Below are positions 18,786 to 27,595 of a stretch of 64,000 bases of DNA, in pieces. The stretch lies in contig NZ_FIZX01000008.1 of the NCBI RefSeq assembly GCF_900055185.1, positions 1 through 64,000 on the forward strand. Reading direction: 5' to 3'. The first letter of the stretch is position 1; each line of letters starts with the position of its first letter. This DNA is from Grimontia celer. Lineage in GTDB: Bacteria > Pseudomonadota > Gammaproteobacteria > Enterobacterales > Vibrionaceae. Position numbers and translations under genes: made by a program. The notes beneath the pieces are model-generated. The model was not told the DNA's origin, did no database searches, and was given only the letters and a program-made list of their open reading frames with translations.

Positions 18786-19868
18786 GTGAAAAAGGCCCTT
18801 TCTGTTGTCGGCATTTCCTTACTCCTTGCCGCTTGTGCACGTCCCACTGACCGCGGTCAGCAATACATTGATGGGCGTTTTGATGATGTTCTCAACCCGG
18901 TTGAGCTAGTTGCTTCCGACAAAGCGCGTGACTATTCCCTTTTCCCTGCTCAACTTGAAAAGGTTGAATCCCGTTCACCTTCCCTGACCAAAGCGAACCA
19001 AGACGTTTATGAAAGCGTCAAAGCATGGCTGGCTGAAAGTGGTGAACCCACGGCACTGGGCGACTATGGATTGTCTCTTGAGCAAATGGGGGGCGGTGAC
19101 GGCTATGGTAACGTGCTGTTTACTGGCTACTTCTCTCCAGTGATTGAAATGCGCCACAAACCGGATGCGCTATTCCGTTATCCAGTTTATGCAATGCCGC
19201 AATGTGATGATAAATGTCCTACCCGTGAAGAAATCTATAATGGTGCATTGGACGGGTTGGGGCTTGAGCTTGGCTATAGTGCTTCGCTGATCGATAACTT
19301 CATCATGGAAGTGCAGGGCAGTGGCTTCATTCATTTTGGTGATAACGACCAGCTTGAGTACTTTGCCTATGGCGGCAAGAATGGCCACCCTTACGTCAGT
19401 ATTGGCAAAGTGCTGATTGAGCGCGACGAAGTGCCACGTGAGAAAATGTCACTGAAAGCCATCAAAGACTGGGTAGCACAGCAGGATGAAGCGACGGTGA
19501 TGGAGCTATTAAATCAAAACCCTTCATTTGTTTTCTTTGCTCCCAAGGCGGCGCATCCAGTGACTGGCACTGCGGGGATCCCGCTGTTGTCTGGAGCGTC
19601 AGTGGCAGCCGATCGGGAGTTCTTACCAATGGGCACTGTGCTGCTGGCGGAAGTGCCTCAGCTTAATGAAGAAGGCAACTGGAACGGTCAGCACGTGTTG
19701 AAACTGTTGATGGCGCTAGATACTGGTGGTGCGGTGAAGAAGAACCATCTCGATCTTTACCACGGTATGGGGGAAGAAGCTGGGATTAAAGCTGGCCATC
19801 ACAAACACTTTGGGCGTGTCTGGAAGCTCACAAAGCCCGTTGAGAATGACGATTCTGTTCAGCAGTAA
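18786..19868 (+). CDS. mltA: membrane-bound lytic murein transglycosylase A
   Basis: MltA cleaves peptidoglycan glycan strands to 1,6-anhydro products at the outer membrane. The GTG at 18786 is chosen because it follows a CAGGAA ribosome site and starts a lipoprotein signal peptide (MKKALSVVGISLLLAAC, lipobox Cys ~17). This gives 360 residues; the longer frame from 18726 would bury the signal. The MltA domain includes LFTGYFSPVIEMR and MEVQGSGFIHF. The C-terminal 3D domain includes LLMALDTGGAVKKNHLDLYHGMGEEAG. E. coli also has mltA between argA and tcdA. Confidence 0.94.
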   Translation: MKKALSVVGISLLLAACARPTDRGQQYIDGRFDDVLNPVELVASDKARDYSLFPAQLEKVESRSPSLTKANQDVYESVKAWLAESGEPTALGDYGLSLEQMGGGDGYGNVLFTGYFSPVIEMRHKPDALFRYPVYAMPQCDDKCPTREEIYNGALDGLGLELGYSASLIDNFIMEVQGSGFIHFGDNDQLEYFAYGGKNGHPYVSIGKVLIERDEVPREKMSLKAIKDWVAQQDEATVMELLNQNPSFVFFAPKAAHPVTGTAGIPLLSGASVAADREFLPMGTVLLAEVPQLNEEGNWNGQHVLKLLMALDTGGAVKKNHLDLYHGMGEEAGIKAGHHKHFGRVWKLTKPVENDDSVQQ

Positions 19869-19878
19869 CGCAGTAACA

Positions 19879-20028
19879 TAGGGGCTGCTGCCCGAAGGGT
19901 TCTGCTCTAAGCGTTTTATGCTTTGTTGAGGTGTATTTGCTTAGAATGACTAGGCGGCACACACCTCGCCGCGCCTAAAACGCTTATAGCGAGAACAAAA
20001 TTTAACCACCAAAGGTCAACAGCCCCTA
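19879..20028. repeat. nested inverted-repeat element, ~150 bp
   Basis: Three nested inverted repeats fill the mltA 3' gap. The outer pair is TAGGGGCTGCTG (19879-19890) with CAACAGCCCCTA (20017-20028), 11 of 12 paired. The middle pair is TAAGCGTTTTA (19908-19918) with TAAAACGCTTA (19976-19986), perfect. The inner pair is GAGGTGT (19928-19934) with ACACCTC (19961-19967), perfect. The terminal repeats and coding-free interior resemble a MITE or a structured intergenic repeat. No target-site duplication is clear. Confidence 0.6.
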
Positions 20029-20040
20029 ACCAATAGAGAC

Positions 20041-20074
20041 AAAAAAGGCGGGTTTCAAACCCGCCTTTTATTTT
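20041..20074. terminator. bidirectional terminator mltA / TAXI protein
   Basis: A near-perfect palindrome AAAGGCGGGTTT-C-AAACCCGCCTTT (20044-20068) has A residues before it and TTATTTT after it. It lies 12 bases from the stop of the convergent TAXI gene. Confidence 0.88.
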
Positions 20075-20085
20075 ATCAAAGTGGC

Positions 20086-21054
20086 TTATTTGATCAGGCC
20101 AACTTCTTTGTAGTATTTCGCCGCACCTGGGTGCAGAGGTGCAGACAGACCGTCAGCAACCATTTCTTCTTTCTTCAGATTTGCGAACGCTGGGTGCAGA
20201 CGACGGAAATCGTCAAAGTTCTCAAACACCGCTTTGGTTACGTTGTAGATAACGTCTTCTGGCACTTCAGCAGAAGAAACGAAGGTCGCACCAACACCGA
20301 AGGTTTGAACGTCGCCGTCGTTACCACGGTACATGCCGCCTGGGATAGTCGCTGTACGGTAGTAGTCGTTGTCAGAAACCAGCTTGTTAGAGGCTGCGTT
20401 GTTCACTTCAACGATAACGCTATCACATGCAGTGGTTGCTTCCTGGATTGCACCACTTGGGTGGCCCACTGTGTAAACCATTGCGTCGATTTTGTTATCA
20501 CACAGCGCTTTAGATTGCTCAGCAGCTTTCAATTCAGAAACCTGTTTGAAATCGTCCATGGTCCAACCCATGCCTTCCATCAGTACTTCGATAGTACCGC
20601 GCTGGCCAGAACCAGGGTTACCGACGTTTACACGCTTGCCTTTCAGGTCATCAAACGTTTTCACGCCTGCGTCAGCACGTGCAACAACAGTGAACGGTTC
20701 TGGGTGAACAGAGAAGACAGCACGCAGGTCTTTGTATGCGCCTTGGTCTTTAAATTTGCTTGAACCATTGTAAGCGTGGAATTGCCAGTCAGACTGAGCG
20801 ATACCCATGTCCAGCTCGCCTGCACGGATGGTGTTGATGTTGTAGATAGAACCACCGGTAGACTCAACCGAACAACGGATGCCGTGTTCTTTCTTAGTTT
20901 TGTTTACCAGACGGCAGATTGCACCACCTGTTGGATAGTAAACACCAGTGACACCACCAGTACCGATAGTAACGAATTGATTAGCTTGTGCTGGTACGGC
21001 AGTTAAAGCAGCTGCAAAGCTCATTGCGGCCAAAGTTGGTTTTAACGCTTTCAT
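20086..21054 (-). CDS. TAXI-family TRAP transporter binding protein
   Basis: A 322-residue periplasmic solute-binding protein of the TAXI (TRAP-associated extracytoplasmic immunogenic) family. It has a Sec signal peptide ending AQA at ~residue 24. The mature N-terminus is the typical [25 protein letters not shown], followed by [29 protein letters not shown] and [12 protein letters not shown]. Such proteins deliver organic acids or glutamate-like solutes to a fused TRAP permease. No TRAP membrane subunit lies nearby, so the permease must be elsewhere. It is the last of three same-strand genes (aminotransferase, BKACE, TAXI), 121 bp after BKACE. Confidence 0.9.
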   Translation of the reverse strand: MKALKPTLAAMSFAAALTAVPAQANQFVTIGTGGVTGVYYPTGGAICRLVNKTKKEHGIRCSVESTGGSIYNINTIRAGELDMGIAQSDWQFHAYNGSSKFKDQGAYKDLRAVFSVHPEPFTVVARADAGVKTFDDLKGKRVNVGNPGSGQRGTIEVLMEGMGWTMDDFKQVSELKAAEQSKALCDNKIDAMVYTVGHPSGAIQEATTACDSVIVEVNNAASNKLVSDNDYYRTATIPGGMYRGNDGDVQTFGVGATFVSSAEVPEDVIYNVTKAVFENFDDFRRLHPAFANLKKEEMVADGLSAPLHPGAAKYYKEVGLIK

Positions 21055-21175
21055 GCTTTAGTCCTTGTCGATGATGTGATTGCTAACGCGGTGAGAGTCC
21101 GCTGTTAATAATTTGTGAGTCCATATTGCGCCGAAATTATCTGATAGTTAGTTTTTCGATCGCAAGAGATGCGCC

Positions 21176-22009
21176 TCACGATTCAAAGCTACAGGAGATA
21201 TTTTTTCTTAAATCTTCTGCAGAGTTGATATATAAACCCATGTTTTGAGACATAACGGCGATTTGCTGTACAAGTTCTGCATTATTATCCGCACACTGTC
21301 CCATTAAATTCATTAGGTTATTTTCGAAACCAACGCGTACATCTCCTCCCAATGACATCGCTGCACTTAGACATTGATGCTCATGTTCTCCAAATGCACA
21401 GGTTGCCCACGAAATTCCCTCGCTGGTTATGCGTTTAATATCAAATTCGAGCAAATCAGTTGGTGCTGACAACATGTCTTTTTTGTACTTGCCTAGTACC
21501 AATAGTAGGTGATGGCCGCTATTAGGCAACGTCTTGTCATTAACCATTTGAAAGTAAAGCGACAAATCTGCAGCATCATACAAAATGTACTGCACATAGA
21601 TACGCCGCTCATTGAGCTCGTAAAAGAAACGGCTGGCGTCTTTTTCAAACGCAGCATTTGGGCGAAGTTCGCGAAGGGCGAGGGAGACAGCTTCTGGCTC
21701 GGTGCCTCGCACCAGCGCCATTTGCTCTTCCGGTTGATAGAGACCTACCGCCTCAGTCGTTAATTGTATCACCATGTCGGAATCAAAACGGGCCCTTGTT
21801 TCCACAAGCCACTCCCTGTTCAGTCCAACATCCAACGAGTGCTTGCCTTGTCCATCACGTATATGCATGTGTGCCATCGCTGCGCCCGCACCTTTGCATT
21901 GTGCCAGACACGTGGCCATGTCTTCGATGGTCATTGGTAGTTGCTGGTGGTCATCCTTTCCGCGTCGTGCACCATTCGGTGCAACAATAATAGTTCTTCC
22001 TTTTTGCAC
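21176..22009 (-). CDS. BKACE (DUF849) beta-keto acid cleavage enzyme
   Basis: A 277-residue TIM-barrel protein of the BKACE/DUF849 family. Characterised members condense a beta-keto acid with acetyl-CoA to give acetoacetate and a new acyl-CoA, using zinc. Visible signatures are APNGARRGKDDHQQLPMT (~10-27), the zinc motif HMH (His47, His49) in MAHMHIRDGQG, and GGDVRVGFENNL (~221-232). The position after the conserved Glu229 is Asn, where the lysine-fermentation enzyme Kce has Asp (as I recall). This points to a different subfamily and substrate. It starts 9 bases after the aminotransferase stop, so the two are co-transcribed. Confidence 0.85.
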   Translation of the reverse strand: MQKGRTIIVAPNGARRGKDDHQQLPMTIEDMATCLAQCKGAGAAMAHMHIRDGQGKHSLDVGLNREWLVETRARFDSDMVIQLTTEAVGLYQPEEQMALVRGTEPEAVSLALRELRPNAAFEKDASRFFYELNERRIYVQYILYDAADLSLYFQMVNDKTLPNSGHHLLLVLGKYKKDMLSAPTDLLEFDIKRITSEGISWATCAFGEHEHQCLSAAMSLGGDVRVGFENNLMNLMGQCADNNAELVQQIAVMSQNMGLYINSAEDLRKNISCSFES

Positions 22010-22018
22010 CCGATTTTC

Positions 22019-23338
22019 CTATGCGAATACGTTATCTAATGTGATAGCCAAGCGTTTCACCAACTCATCAATTTCGTTCTCTGTGATGATGAAAGGTGGT
22101 GCAAGCAAAACGTGATGACCTTGCTTGCCATCAATCGTGCCACCCATGGGGTAACACATCAGGCCATTTTCCATGGCGGTTTTCTTCACTTGCGCATGGA
22201 GAGGACGTGAAGAAGCAAACGACGCTTTGGACGCTTTGTTTTCAACAAACTCCAGCCCGATGAACAGACCTCTTCCGCGAATATCCCCGACATAAGGGTG
22301 ATCGCCGAATGTCTGATTTAACTGTTTGACCAGATAATGTCCCCGTTCAGTCACTTCACTAAGAACACCAGCATCCAACGCATCAAGCGTGGCACACGCA
22401 GCTGCACATGCCAAAGGGTGAGCCATAAAAGTGTGTCCATGCTGGAAATATCCGGTTCCGTGGAAAATCGCATTGTAGATGTTGTCGTGGATCATCACTG
22501 CGCCAATTGGTTGGTAGCCAGCAGCCAGCCCTTTTGCCATGGTCACGAGATCAGGCACGATATCTTCCTGCTCATAGGCAAAATAGGTGCCAGTGCGGCC
22601 ACAACCGCACATCACTTCGTCAAGGATGAGCAGTACTCCATATTTGTCGCAAATTTCACGAATGCGTTTGAAGTAGCCTTTCTCTGCCACCAGTGCGCCA
22701 GCGGTCGCGCCAACAACTGGTTCAGCCACGAAAGCAATGACAGTTTCTGGACCAACAGCGAGTAGCCGCTCTTCCAACTCATTCGCGACACGCTGACCAT
22801 ACTCGAAATGGGTTTCATCGTTTCGCCTATCACGATAGGCGTAACATGGTGCAATCAACTCACCATTTTGCATCAGCGGTGCGAAGGGCTCTTTTCGCCA
22901 CATATTCCCCCCCACACCCAGCGCACCCAGCGTGTTGCCGTGGTAGCTTTGTCGGCGCGCGATGTAGCGGGTCCGCGAGGTTTCGCCTTTTTCCAGAAAA
23001 TATTGGCGCGCCATTTTTAGGGCAGCTTCGACTGCTTCAGAACCGCCGCTGACCAGATAAACGTGGTTCAGTGGGCCGGGCGCTTTGTCTGCCAAACGTG
23101 CAGCCAATTCTTCTGCTGCTGGGGAGGTGAAAAATCCAGTATGAGCATATGGAATAGTGTGCAGTTGATTTTCTATTGCACCTAACACGCCCGAATGGCT
23201 GTGGCCGAGACAGGATACGGCTGCACCGCCGCATCCATCTAAGTACTGACGTCCTTCACTGTCCACAAGAAATACGCCGTTGCCGCCAGCAACAACCGGT
23301 AATTCAGTGTGGCAATGTCTTTGTAGTATGTTTGTCAT
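22019..23338 (-). CDS. class III PLP aminotransferase
   Basis: A 439-residue fold-type I, class III (omega) aminotransferase. Visible parts are GGAAVSCLGHSH (~37-48), the cofactor-phosphate loop LVSGGSEAVEAALKMAR (~95-111), SYHGNTLGALG (~131-141), LILDEVMCGCGRTG with the PLP-binding Asp240, and the Schiff-base Lys269 in TMAKGLAAGYQPIGA. Members transfer terminal or beta amino groups to pyruvate or 2-oxoglutarate. Coupled to BKACE, it would turn a beta-amino acid into the beta-keto acid that BKACE cleaves; this is inference. The exact substrate cannot be read from sequence. Confidence 0.88.
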   Translation of the reverse strand: MTNILQRHCHTELPVVAGGNGVFLVDSEGRQYLDGCGGAAVSCLGHSHSGVLGAIENQLHTIPYAHTGFFTSPAAEELAARLADKAPGPLNHVYLVSGGSEAVEAALKMARQYFLEKGETSRTRYIARRQSYHGNTLGALGVGGNMWRKEPFAPLMQNGELIAPCYAYRDRRNDETHFEYGQRVANELEERLLAVGPETVIAFVAEPVVGATAGALVAEKGYFKRIREICDKYGVLLILDEVMCGCGRTGTYFAYEQEDIVPDLVTMAKGLAAGYQPIGAVMIHDNIYNAIFHGTGYFQHGHTFMAHPLACAAACATLDALDAGVLSEVTERGHYLVKQLNQTFGDHPYVGDIRGRGLFIGLEFVENKASKASFASSRPLHAQVKKTAMENGLMCYPMGGTIDGKQGHHVLLAPPFIITENEIDELVKRLAITLDNVFA

Positions 23339-23463
23339 GATTTCCCTGAGCTACTCACTGATCAAAATTTGTTTGGTTATACGGCTCAGTATGGACAGGT
23401 TGGAAATTGAACAGCAAACGATATAAATTCAGAGGGTATGCCAAAAATTCATGGGAAAAATAC

Positions 23464-24363
23464 ATGGCTATGCCTATTCCACCAATGAGGACCTTGCGGA
23501 CCTTTACGGTAGTTGCGCAGACATTGAGTTTTTCAAAGGCGGCAAAGCTGTTGAATCTGACGCAAAGTGCAATCAGCAAGCAAATCCTGCATTTGGAAGA
23601 GTTGATGGGATGCTCTCTGTTTGAGCGTACGGGGGGAAAAGTGGAACTGACGGAGGCGGGTAGGCGATATCTCCCCTCTGTTGTTGAAGCCCTGGAAAAT
23701 TTACAACACGCCACATCTACGGTTATGCAGACTTCCGAGACAAAAAGCCGTATCGAAATCTCTGTGCCGCCTTCTTTAGCAAGTATGTGGTTGATACCGA
23801 GGTTGGAGGCATTCAGAAGTGCTCACCCCAATATCGAACTGGCAGTTCGGGCGAGCGTAACATCTGACAGTCAGAATCGGTATCAAAGCGATATTGCAAT
23901 CCACTGCTTGCCTTTATCGACTCATGAAGAGGAAGCAGAACTGCTGATCCGTGAAAGACTGATGCTGGTGGCATCCTCCGAACTTGTGGGGAATACACAG
24001 ACGGTTGAAGACTTATTACCCTTACATGCCATCAGTCATATCACCCGCCCTCAAATCTGGAACCAGTTTTGGCATTATCTGGACGTGGCGCCAAGCGGTC
24101 CGACCTACGGCACAGGCTTCGAGCACTTTTACATGGCGTTGGAAGCGGTGAAGCACCACGAGGGAATGGCATTGATCCCCCAATTTCTGATTCAGGATGC
24201 ACTCAATCGAGGGGAAGTGGCTAATCCCCTTTCCCTTAGCTTTAATAGCTTGTATGGATATTTCCTTTTCAGCCATGGCTATAAGCGAAGGCTGGGGCCG
24301 GTTAAGCAGGTAATAGCATGGCTCAAACAGGAATTGATGCCGACAACTACCAGAAGAATGTAA
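23464..24363 (+). CDS. LysR-family regulator of the BKACE cassette
   Basis: A 299-residue LysR-type regulator of the GcvA-like group: winged helix at residues ~8-68 (LRTFTVVAQTLSFSKAAKLLNLTQSAISKQILHLEE), then the effector domain. I start it at ATG 23464 (MAMPIPPMRTLRTF), preceded by GGGAAAAA; the open frame extends upstream without a better start. It is divergent from the aminotransferase gene across ~125 bp, so it most likely controls the cassette in response to its substrate. No clear symmetrical operator was found in the gap. Confidence 0.85.
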   Translation: MAMPIPPMRTLRTFTVVAQTLSFSKAAKLLNLTQSAISKQILHLEELMGCSLFERTGGKVELTEAGRRYLPSVVEALENLQHATSTVMQTSETKSRIEISVPPSLASMWLIPRLEAFRSAHPNIELAVRASVTSDSQNRYQSDIAIHCLPLSTHEEEAELLIRERLMLVASSELVGNTQTVEDLLPLHAISHITRPQIWNQFWHYLDVAPSGPTYGTGFEHFYMALEAVKHHEGMALIPQFLIQDALNRGEVANPLSLSFNSLYGYFLFSHGYKRRLGPVKQVIAWLKQELMPTTTRRM

Positions 24364-24448
24364 GGCGTCGCCGTAGCATGGACATTTTGCGTTCAAGCGA
24401 GTATAAACCGCAATCCACGTCGGAAATCGAGAAACAGAGCGAACAATT

Positions 24449-25249
24449 ATGACAACGACTCAACCTGCATCTGAAGGCTATCAGCAACGCTTTGGCGGTA
24501 CCCGCCGTTTATATGGCGCTACTGAGCTTGAGATTCTGCGCCAATCGCATGTGTGTGTGATTGGTATCGGTGGTGTGGGGTCATGGGCAGTTGAAGCGCT
24601 CGCCCGAAGCGGTGTTGGTGAGTTGACTCTGATTGATATGGATGACGTGTGTGTTACCAACATCAATCGTCAAATTCACGCGATGTCTGGCACTGTGGGT
24701 CAAAGCAAAATCGAGGTGATGGCAGAGCGCGTGCGCGCGATCAATCCCGATTGCAAAATCAATCTGATTGATGACTTCATTTCGGAAGACAATATTCCTG
24801 AGTACATCACCAAAGATTATAACTACGTGCTGGATGCCATCGACAGCATCAAGCCAAAAACCGCGTTGCTGGCGTTCTGTAAGCGCAACAAAATCAAAAT
24901 TATTACTGTCGGTGGTGCGGGTGGTCAAATCGATCCGACGCAAATTCAGGTCGCTGACTTAACCAAAACGATTCAGGATCCGCTGGCGGCAAAACTTCGC
25001 AACAACCTTCGCCGTTTCCACAACTTCACCAAAACCCAAGGGCGTAAATTTGGTATCGATTGTGTGTTTTCAACAGAACAGCTGAAGTATCCTCAACCTG
25101 ATGGCTCGGTGTGTGAAACGAAAGCGACGGCAGAAGGCCCGAAACGAATGGATTGCGCCAGTGGATTTGGCGCCGCAACCATGGTCACTGCAACCTTTGG
25201 TTTTGTTGCTGTCTCGCGCATCATCGCCAAGCTGACCGCGAAAAAATAA
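24449..25249 (+). CDS. tcdA: tRNA threonylcarbamoyladenosine dehydratase
   Basis: TcdA (CsdL) cyclises t6A37 of tRNA to ct6A, using ATP and working with the CsdA/CsdE sulfur-transfer pair. The 266-residue protein is E1-like: the nucleotide-binding loop VCVIGIGGVGSWAVEALARSGVGELTLIDMD (~35-65) and the NINRQIHA segment are clear, as are KRMDCASGFGAATMVTATFG near the C-terminus. In E. coli it lies beside csdA-csdE and mltA; here the BKACE cassette and the pha operon have separated these neighbours. It is followed by a strong terminator. Confidence 0.95.
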   Translation: MTTTQPASEGYQQRFGGTRRLYGATELEILRQSHVCVIGIGGVGSWAVEALARSGVGELTLIDMDDVCVTNINRQIHAMSGTVGQSKIEVMAERVRAINPDCKINLIDDFISEDNIPEYITKDYNYVLDAIDSIKPKTALLAFCKRNKIKIITVGGAGGQIDPTQIQVADLTKTIQDPLAAKLRNNLRRFHNFTKTQGRKFGIDCVFSTEQLKYPQPDGSVCETKATAEGPKRMDCASGFGAATMVTATFGFVAVSRIIAKLTAKK

Positions 25250-25261
25250 ACCGCTTAGAGA

Positions 25262-25303
25262 CAAAAAAAAGAAGGCCGCGAATACACGCGGCCTTCTTCG
25301 TTT
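25262..25303. terminator. bidirectional terminator tcdA / phaC
   Basis: A 10-bp GC-rich stem GAAGGCCGCG (25271-25280) pairs with CGCGGCCTTC (25287-25296). It has eight A residues to the left and TCGTTTTC to the right, between convergent genes. Confidence 0.9.
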
Positions 25304-25311
25304 TCTAGCGT

Positions 25312-27135
25312 TTAAGCATCAGCTTTAGCGCGGGGCTTTTTCGCTGCTGGCTTTGCTTCTGCTTCAGGTTGAATCGGAAGCACTTGCTTCACGTAGTTAC
25401 CTGGTGCAACACCGAGTACTGGGAAGTTCTCTGAACCTTGTGCATACGGCTCGATCTTTTCCTTCGGATTGTAAGCGGAAAGCCATTCATCCCAATGAGT
25501 CCACCACGAACCTGAGTTGTGATCGGCAGACTCAAACCAATCGTCAGCAGATTCACTCAGCTCGCTGTTTACCCAATAACCATATTTACCTTTCGCAGGG
25601 TGGTTCACGATACCAGCAATGTGGCCTGACTCACCCAATACAAAGGTCTTGTTGCCGCCCACATTCAGTGCGCCGCGGTAAGTCCCTTGCCAAAGTGCAA
25701 TGTGGTCTTCTTTGGTTGAGATGAAATAGGTCGGGATTTTGATCTTGTTCAAATCAATCCAAACGCCACCCACTTTAACGCCTTTGTCCTGAACCAGCTT
25801 GTTGTTCAGGTACAGCTCACGAAGCATAAAGTTATGCGTCGCTGCTGCTACGTTGGTGCTGTCACTGTTCCAGTACAGAAGATCGAAATCTACCGGGCTG
25901 TTGCCCTTGAGGTAGTTATCGATGTAGTAGTTCCAGTACAGGCTGTTTTCGCGCAGCAGGCTAAAGGTGACGCTCAATGAGCGGCCATCCATGTAACCGC
26001 GAGCCGTGTTTTGCAGCTCAATCGCACTGATCACGCTATCGTTGATGTAAGCACCTACTTCACCTGGCTGACCGAAGTCGAGGAGCGTAGTAAAGAAAGA
26101 CGCAGACTTGATGCGGGCTTTCATGCGTTTCGCGGCGTAGTACGCGATGGTCGATGCCAGCACGGTACCACCGATGCAGTAGCCAGCGGCGTTGATTTGC
26201 GATTGACCGGTAATGTCTTCAATCGCAGACACTGCTTTCACCACGCCTTCTGTCACATAGTCACCGAATTCAACGTCTTTCTGCTCAACACCAGGGTTGC
26301 GCCAAGACATCATAAACACAGTGTGGCCTTGTTCGACCAACCAGCGCACCATCGAGTTCTTCTCACGAAGATCAAGGATGTAGTACTTGTTGATGAACGG
26401 TGGCACGATAAGAAGTGGTGTCGCGTTGACAGTTTTAGTCAAAGGACGGTACTGAATCAGCTCAAACAGTTCGTTCTGGAACACGACATCGCCTTGTGTA
26501 TTGGCGATATCTTCACCAATACGGAAAGCGTTGTTGTTGGTCATGCGTACCTTGAGGATATCAGAGCTGGACTCGATATCTTCTTGCAGGCTTTGCAGTC
26601 CTTTCACCAGATTCTCGCCGTTTTTCTCCATAGTCAGCTTAAGCAGCTCAGGGTTAGTACCCACGAAGTTGCTTGGTGACATGGCATTAATAGCCTGACG
26701 AGAGAAGAAATTCAGACGCTCTTTCGCTTTTTCGTCCAGTCCTTCCACCGCATTGATGGTTTCCAGATAGGTGCGACCAAACAGAAGATATGATTGCTTG
26801 ATGAAGTTGTAGAACACTTCATCCTGCCAGCCCTTGTCCTGGAAACGTTTGTCGTCTTTTTCCGGCGTCACAATTTCTTCATTGTTTGCCGCAAGCGCAA
26901 CGTTTTGCCAGATTTGCATTTGCTGTTCCCACCACTGCATTTGAATTTGCAGCATCGCGGCAGGTTGATTTGCAGCACCCTCAAGAAGTTTTGCGGTGTC
27001 TTCGAGACTCTGCTCTTGTATGGCTTTGTTCAGGGGGGTGTTTACGGCTGCCTTGCCTTGCTCAAGATCCTTCCACCATTGCTGGTTACTCTCTTGGAGT
27101 TTTACAAGGTAGTCCGAGAAGAAGTTCTGATACAT
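25312..27135 (-). CDS. phaC: class I polyhydroxyalkanoate synthase PhaC
   Basis: PhaC polymerises 3-hydroxyacyl-CoA into PHA granules. The 607-residue length fits class I. The alpha/beta-hydrolase core has the lipase-like box G-Y-C-I-G-G with nucleophile Cys320. The triad is completed by Asp477 (STKEDHIALW) and His505 (GESGHIAG), close to the Cupriavidus positions. The N-terminal ~200 residues are the family domain. A Lys/Pro/Ala-rich tail ends the protein. It is the last gene of phaB-phaA-phaP-phaC, after an intercistronic hairpin. Confidence 0.95.
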   Translation of the reverse strand: MYQNFFSDYLVKLQESNQQWWKDLEQGKAAVNTPLNKAIQEQSLEDTAKLLEGAANQPAAMLQIQMQWWEQQMQIWQNVALAANNEEIVTPEKDDKRFQDKGWQDEVFYNFIKQSYLLFGRTYLETINAVEGLDEKAKERLNFFSRQAINAMSPSNFVGTNPELLKLTMEKNGENLVKGLQSLQEDIESSSDILKVRMTNNNAFRIGEDIANTQGDVVFQNELFELIQYRPLTKTVNATPLLIVPPFINKYYILDLREKNSMVRWLVEQGHTVFMMSWRNPGVEQKDVEFGDYVTEGVVKAVSAIEDITGQSQINAAGYCIGGTVLASTIAYYAAKRMKARIKSASFFTTLLDFGQPGEVGAYINDSVISAIELQNTARGYMDGRSLSVTFSLLRENSLYWNYYIDNYLKGNSPVDFDLLYWNSDSTNVAAATHNFMLRELYLNNKLVQDKGVKVGGVWIDLNKIKIPTYFISTKEDHIALWQGTYRGALNVGGNKTFVLGESGHIAGIVNHPAKGKYGYWVNSELSESADDWFESADHNSGSWWTHWDEWLSAYNPKEKIEPYAQGSENFPVLGVAPGNYVKQVLPIQPEAEAKPAAKKPRAKADA

Positions 27136-27163
27136 GTGTAAACCCTCTTGATCGGAAACAACA

Positions 27164-27187
27164 CCGCCCTCTGCAGCGAGAGGGCGG
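27164..27187 (-). terminator. intercistronic hairpin phaP-phaC
   Basis: A 9-bp GC-rich stem, CCGCCCTCT (27164-27172) with AGAGGGCGG (27179-27187), lies between the phasin and synthase genes. The minus-strand tail TGTTGTTTC is poor in T, so it may act as a leaky terminator or an mRNA processing/stability element giving more phasin than synthase. That role is inference. Confidence 0.5.
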
Positions 27188-27199
27188 GTCTACCTAAAA

Positions 27200-27547
27200 T
27201 TAAGCTGGTTGAGCAGCTTTCAGGTTTTCAGTAGTCAGTTGTTCCAGATCGTCCTTGAACTCCTTCGCGATAGATTGCAGCTTGGTGCTGTCATCCATCA
27301 TTTGCTGAGACAGTTTAGTCAGCGCTGCCAGTTGTTGGCTGCTGTATGCAGTCATAGAAGTTACGTCAGTGACTTCACTAGCTGCTTTAACTTGTGCCAG
27401 ACCCATTTCGCTGTAAGTTTTTACTGCGCTCAATTGAAGTTCAGTCAGAGTTTCAACGTTCTTAGCAACCAGTTTGTTGAACTTAACGTAAGGTGCCAGA
27501 GTTTTTTCAGTTTGCTCAGAGAATGCTTTAAACATATCGGTGTACAT
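27200..27547 (-). CDS. phaP: phasin (PHA granule-associated protein)
   Basis: A 115-residue amphipathic, alpha-helical protein matching the phasin_2 type (MYTDMFKAFSEQTEKTLAPYVKFNKLVAKNVETLTELQLSAVKTY). Phasins coat PHA granules and limit their coalescence. The ATG at 27547 is chosen because AGGAG lies eight bases upstream; the longer frame has no such site. It is between phaA and phaC in the pha operon, the same order as in Vibrio cholerae as I recall. Confidence 0.9.
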   Translation of the reverse strand: MYTDMFKAFSEQTEKTLAPYVKFNKLVAKNVETLTELQLSAVKTYSEMGLAQVKAASEVTDVTSMTAYSSQQLAALTKLSQQMMDDSTKLQSIAKEFKDDLEQLTTENLKAAQPA

Positions 27548-27595
27548 GGTGTTTCTCCTAAGTGTATTAATTAGATCCAAGGGGGTTTAACGTTC

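Noticed and set aside
20131-20763. 210-residue open frame on the plus strand across the TAXI gene
   Set aside because: It is antisense to a clear TAXI protein with a signal peptide and family motifs. The antisense product is Cys/His/Phe/Val-rich with no domain, typical of a shadow frame.
26011-26679. 222-residue plus-strand frame across phaC
   Set aside because: Antisense to the PHA synthase catalytic core; no ribosome site and no recognisable domain.
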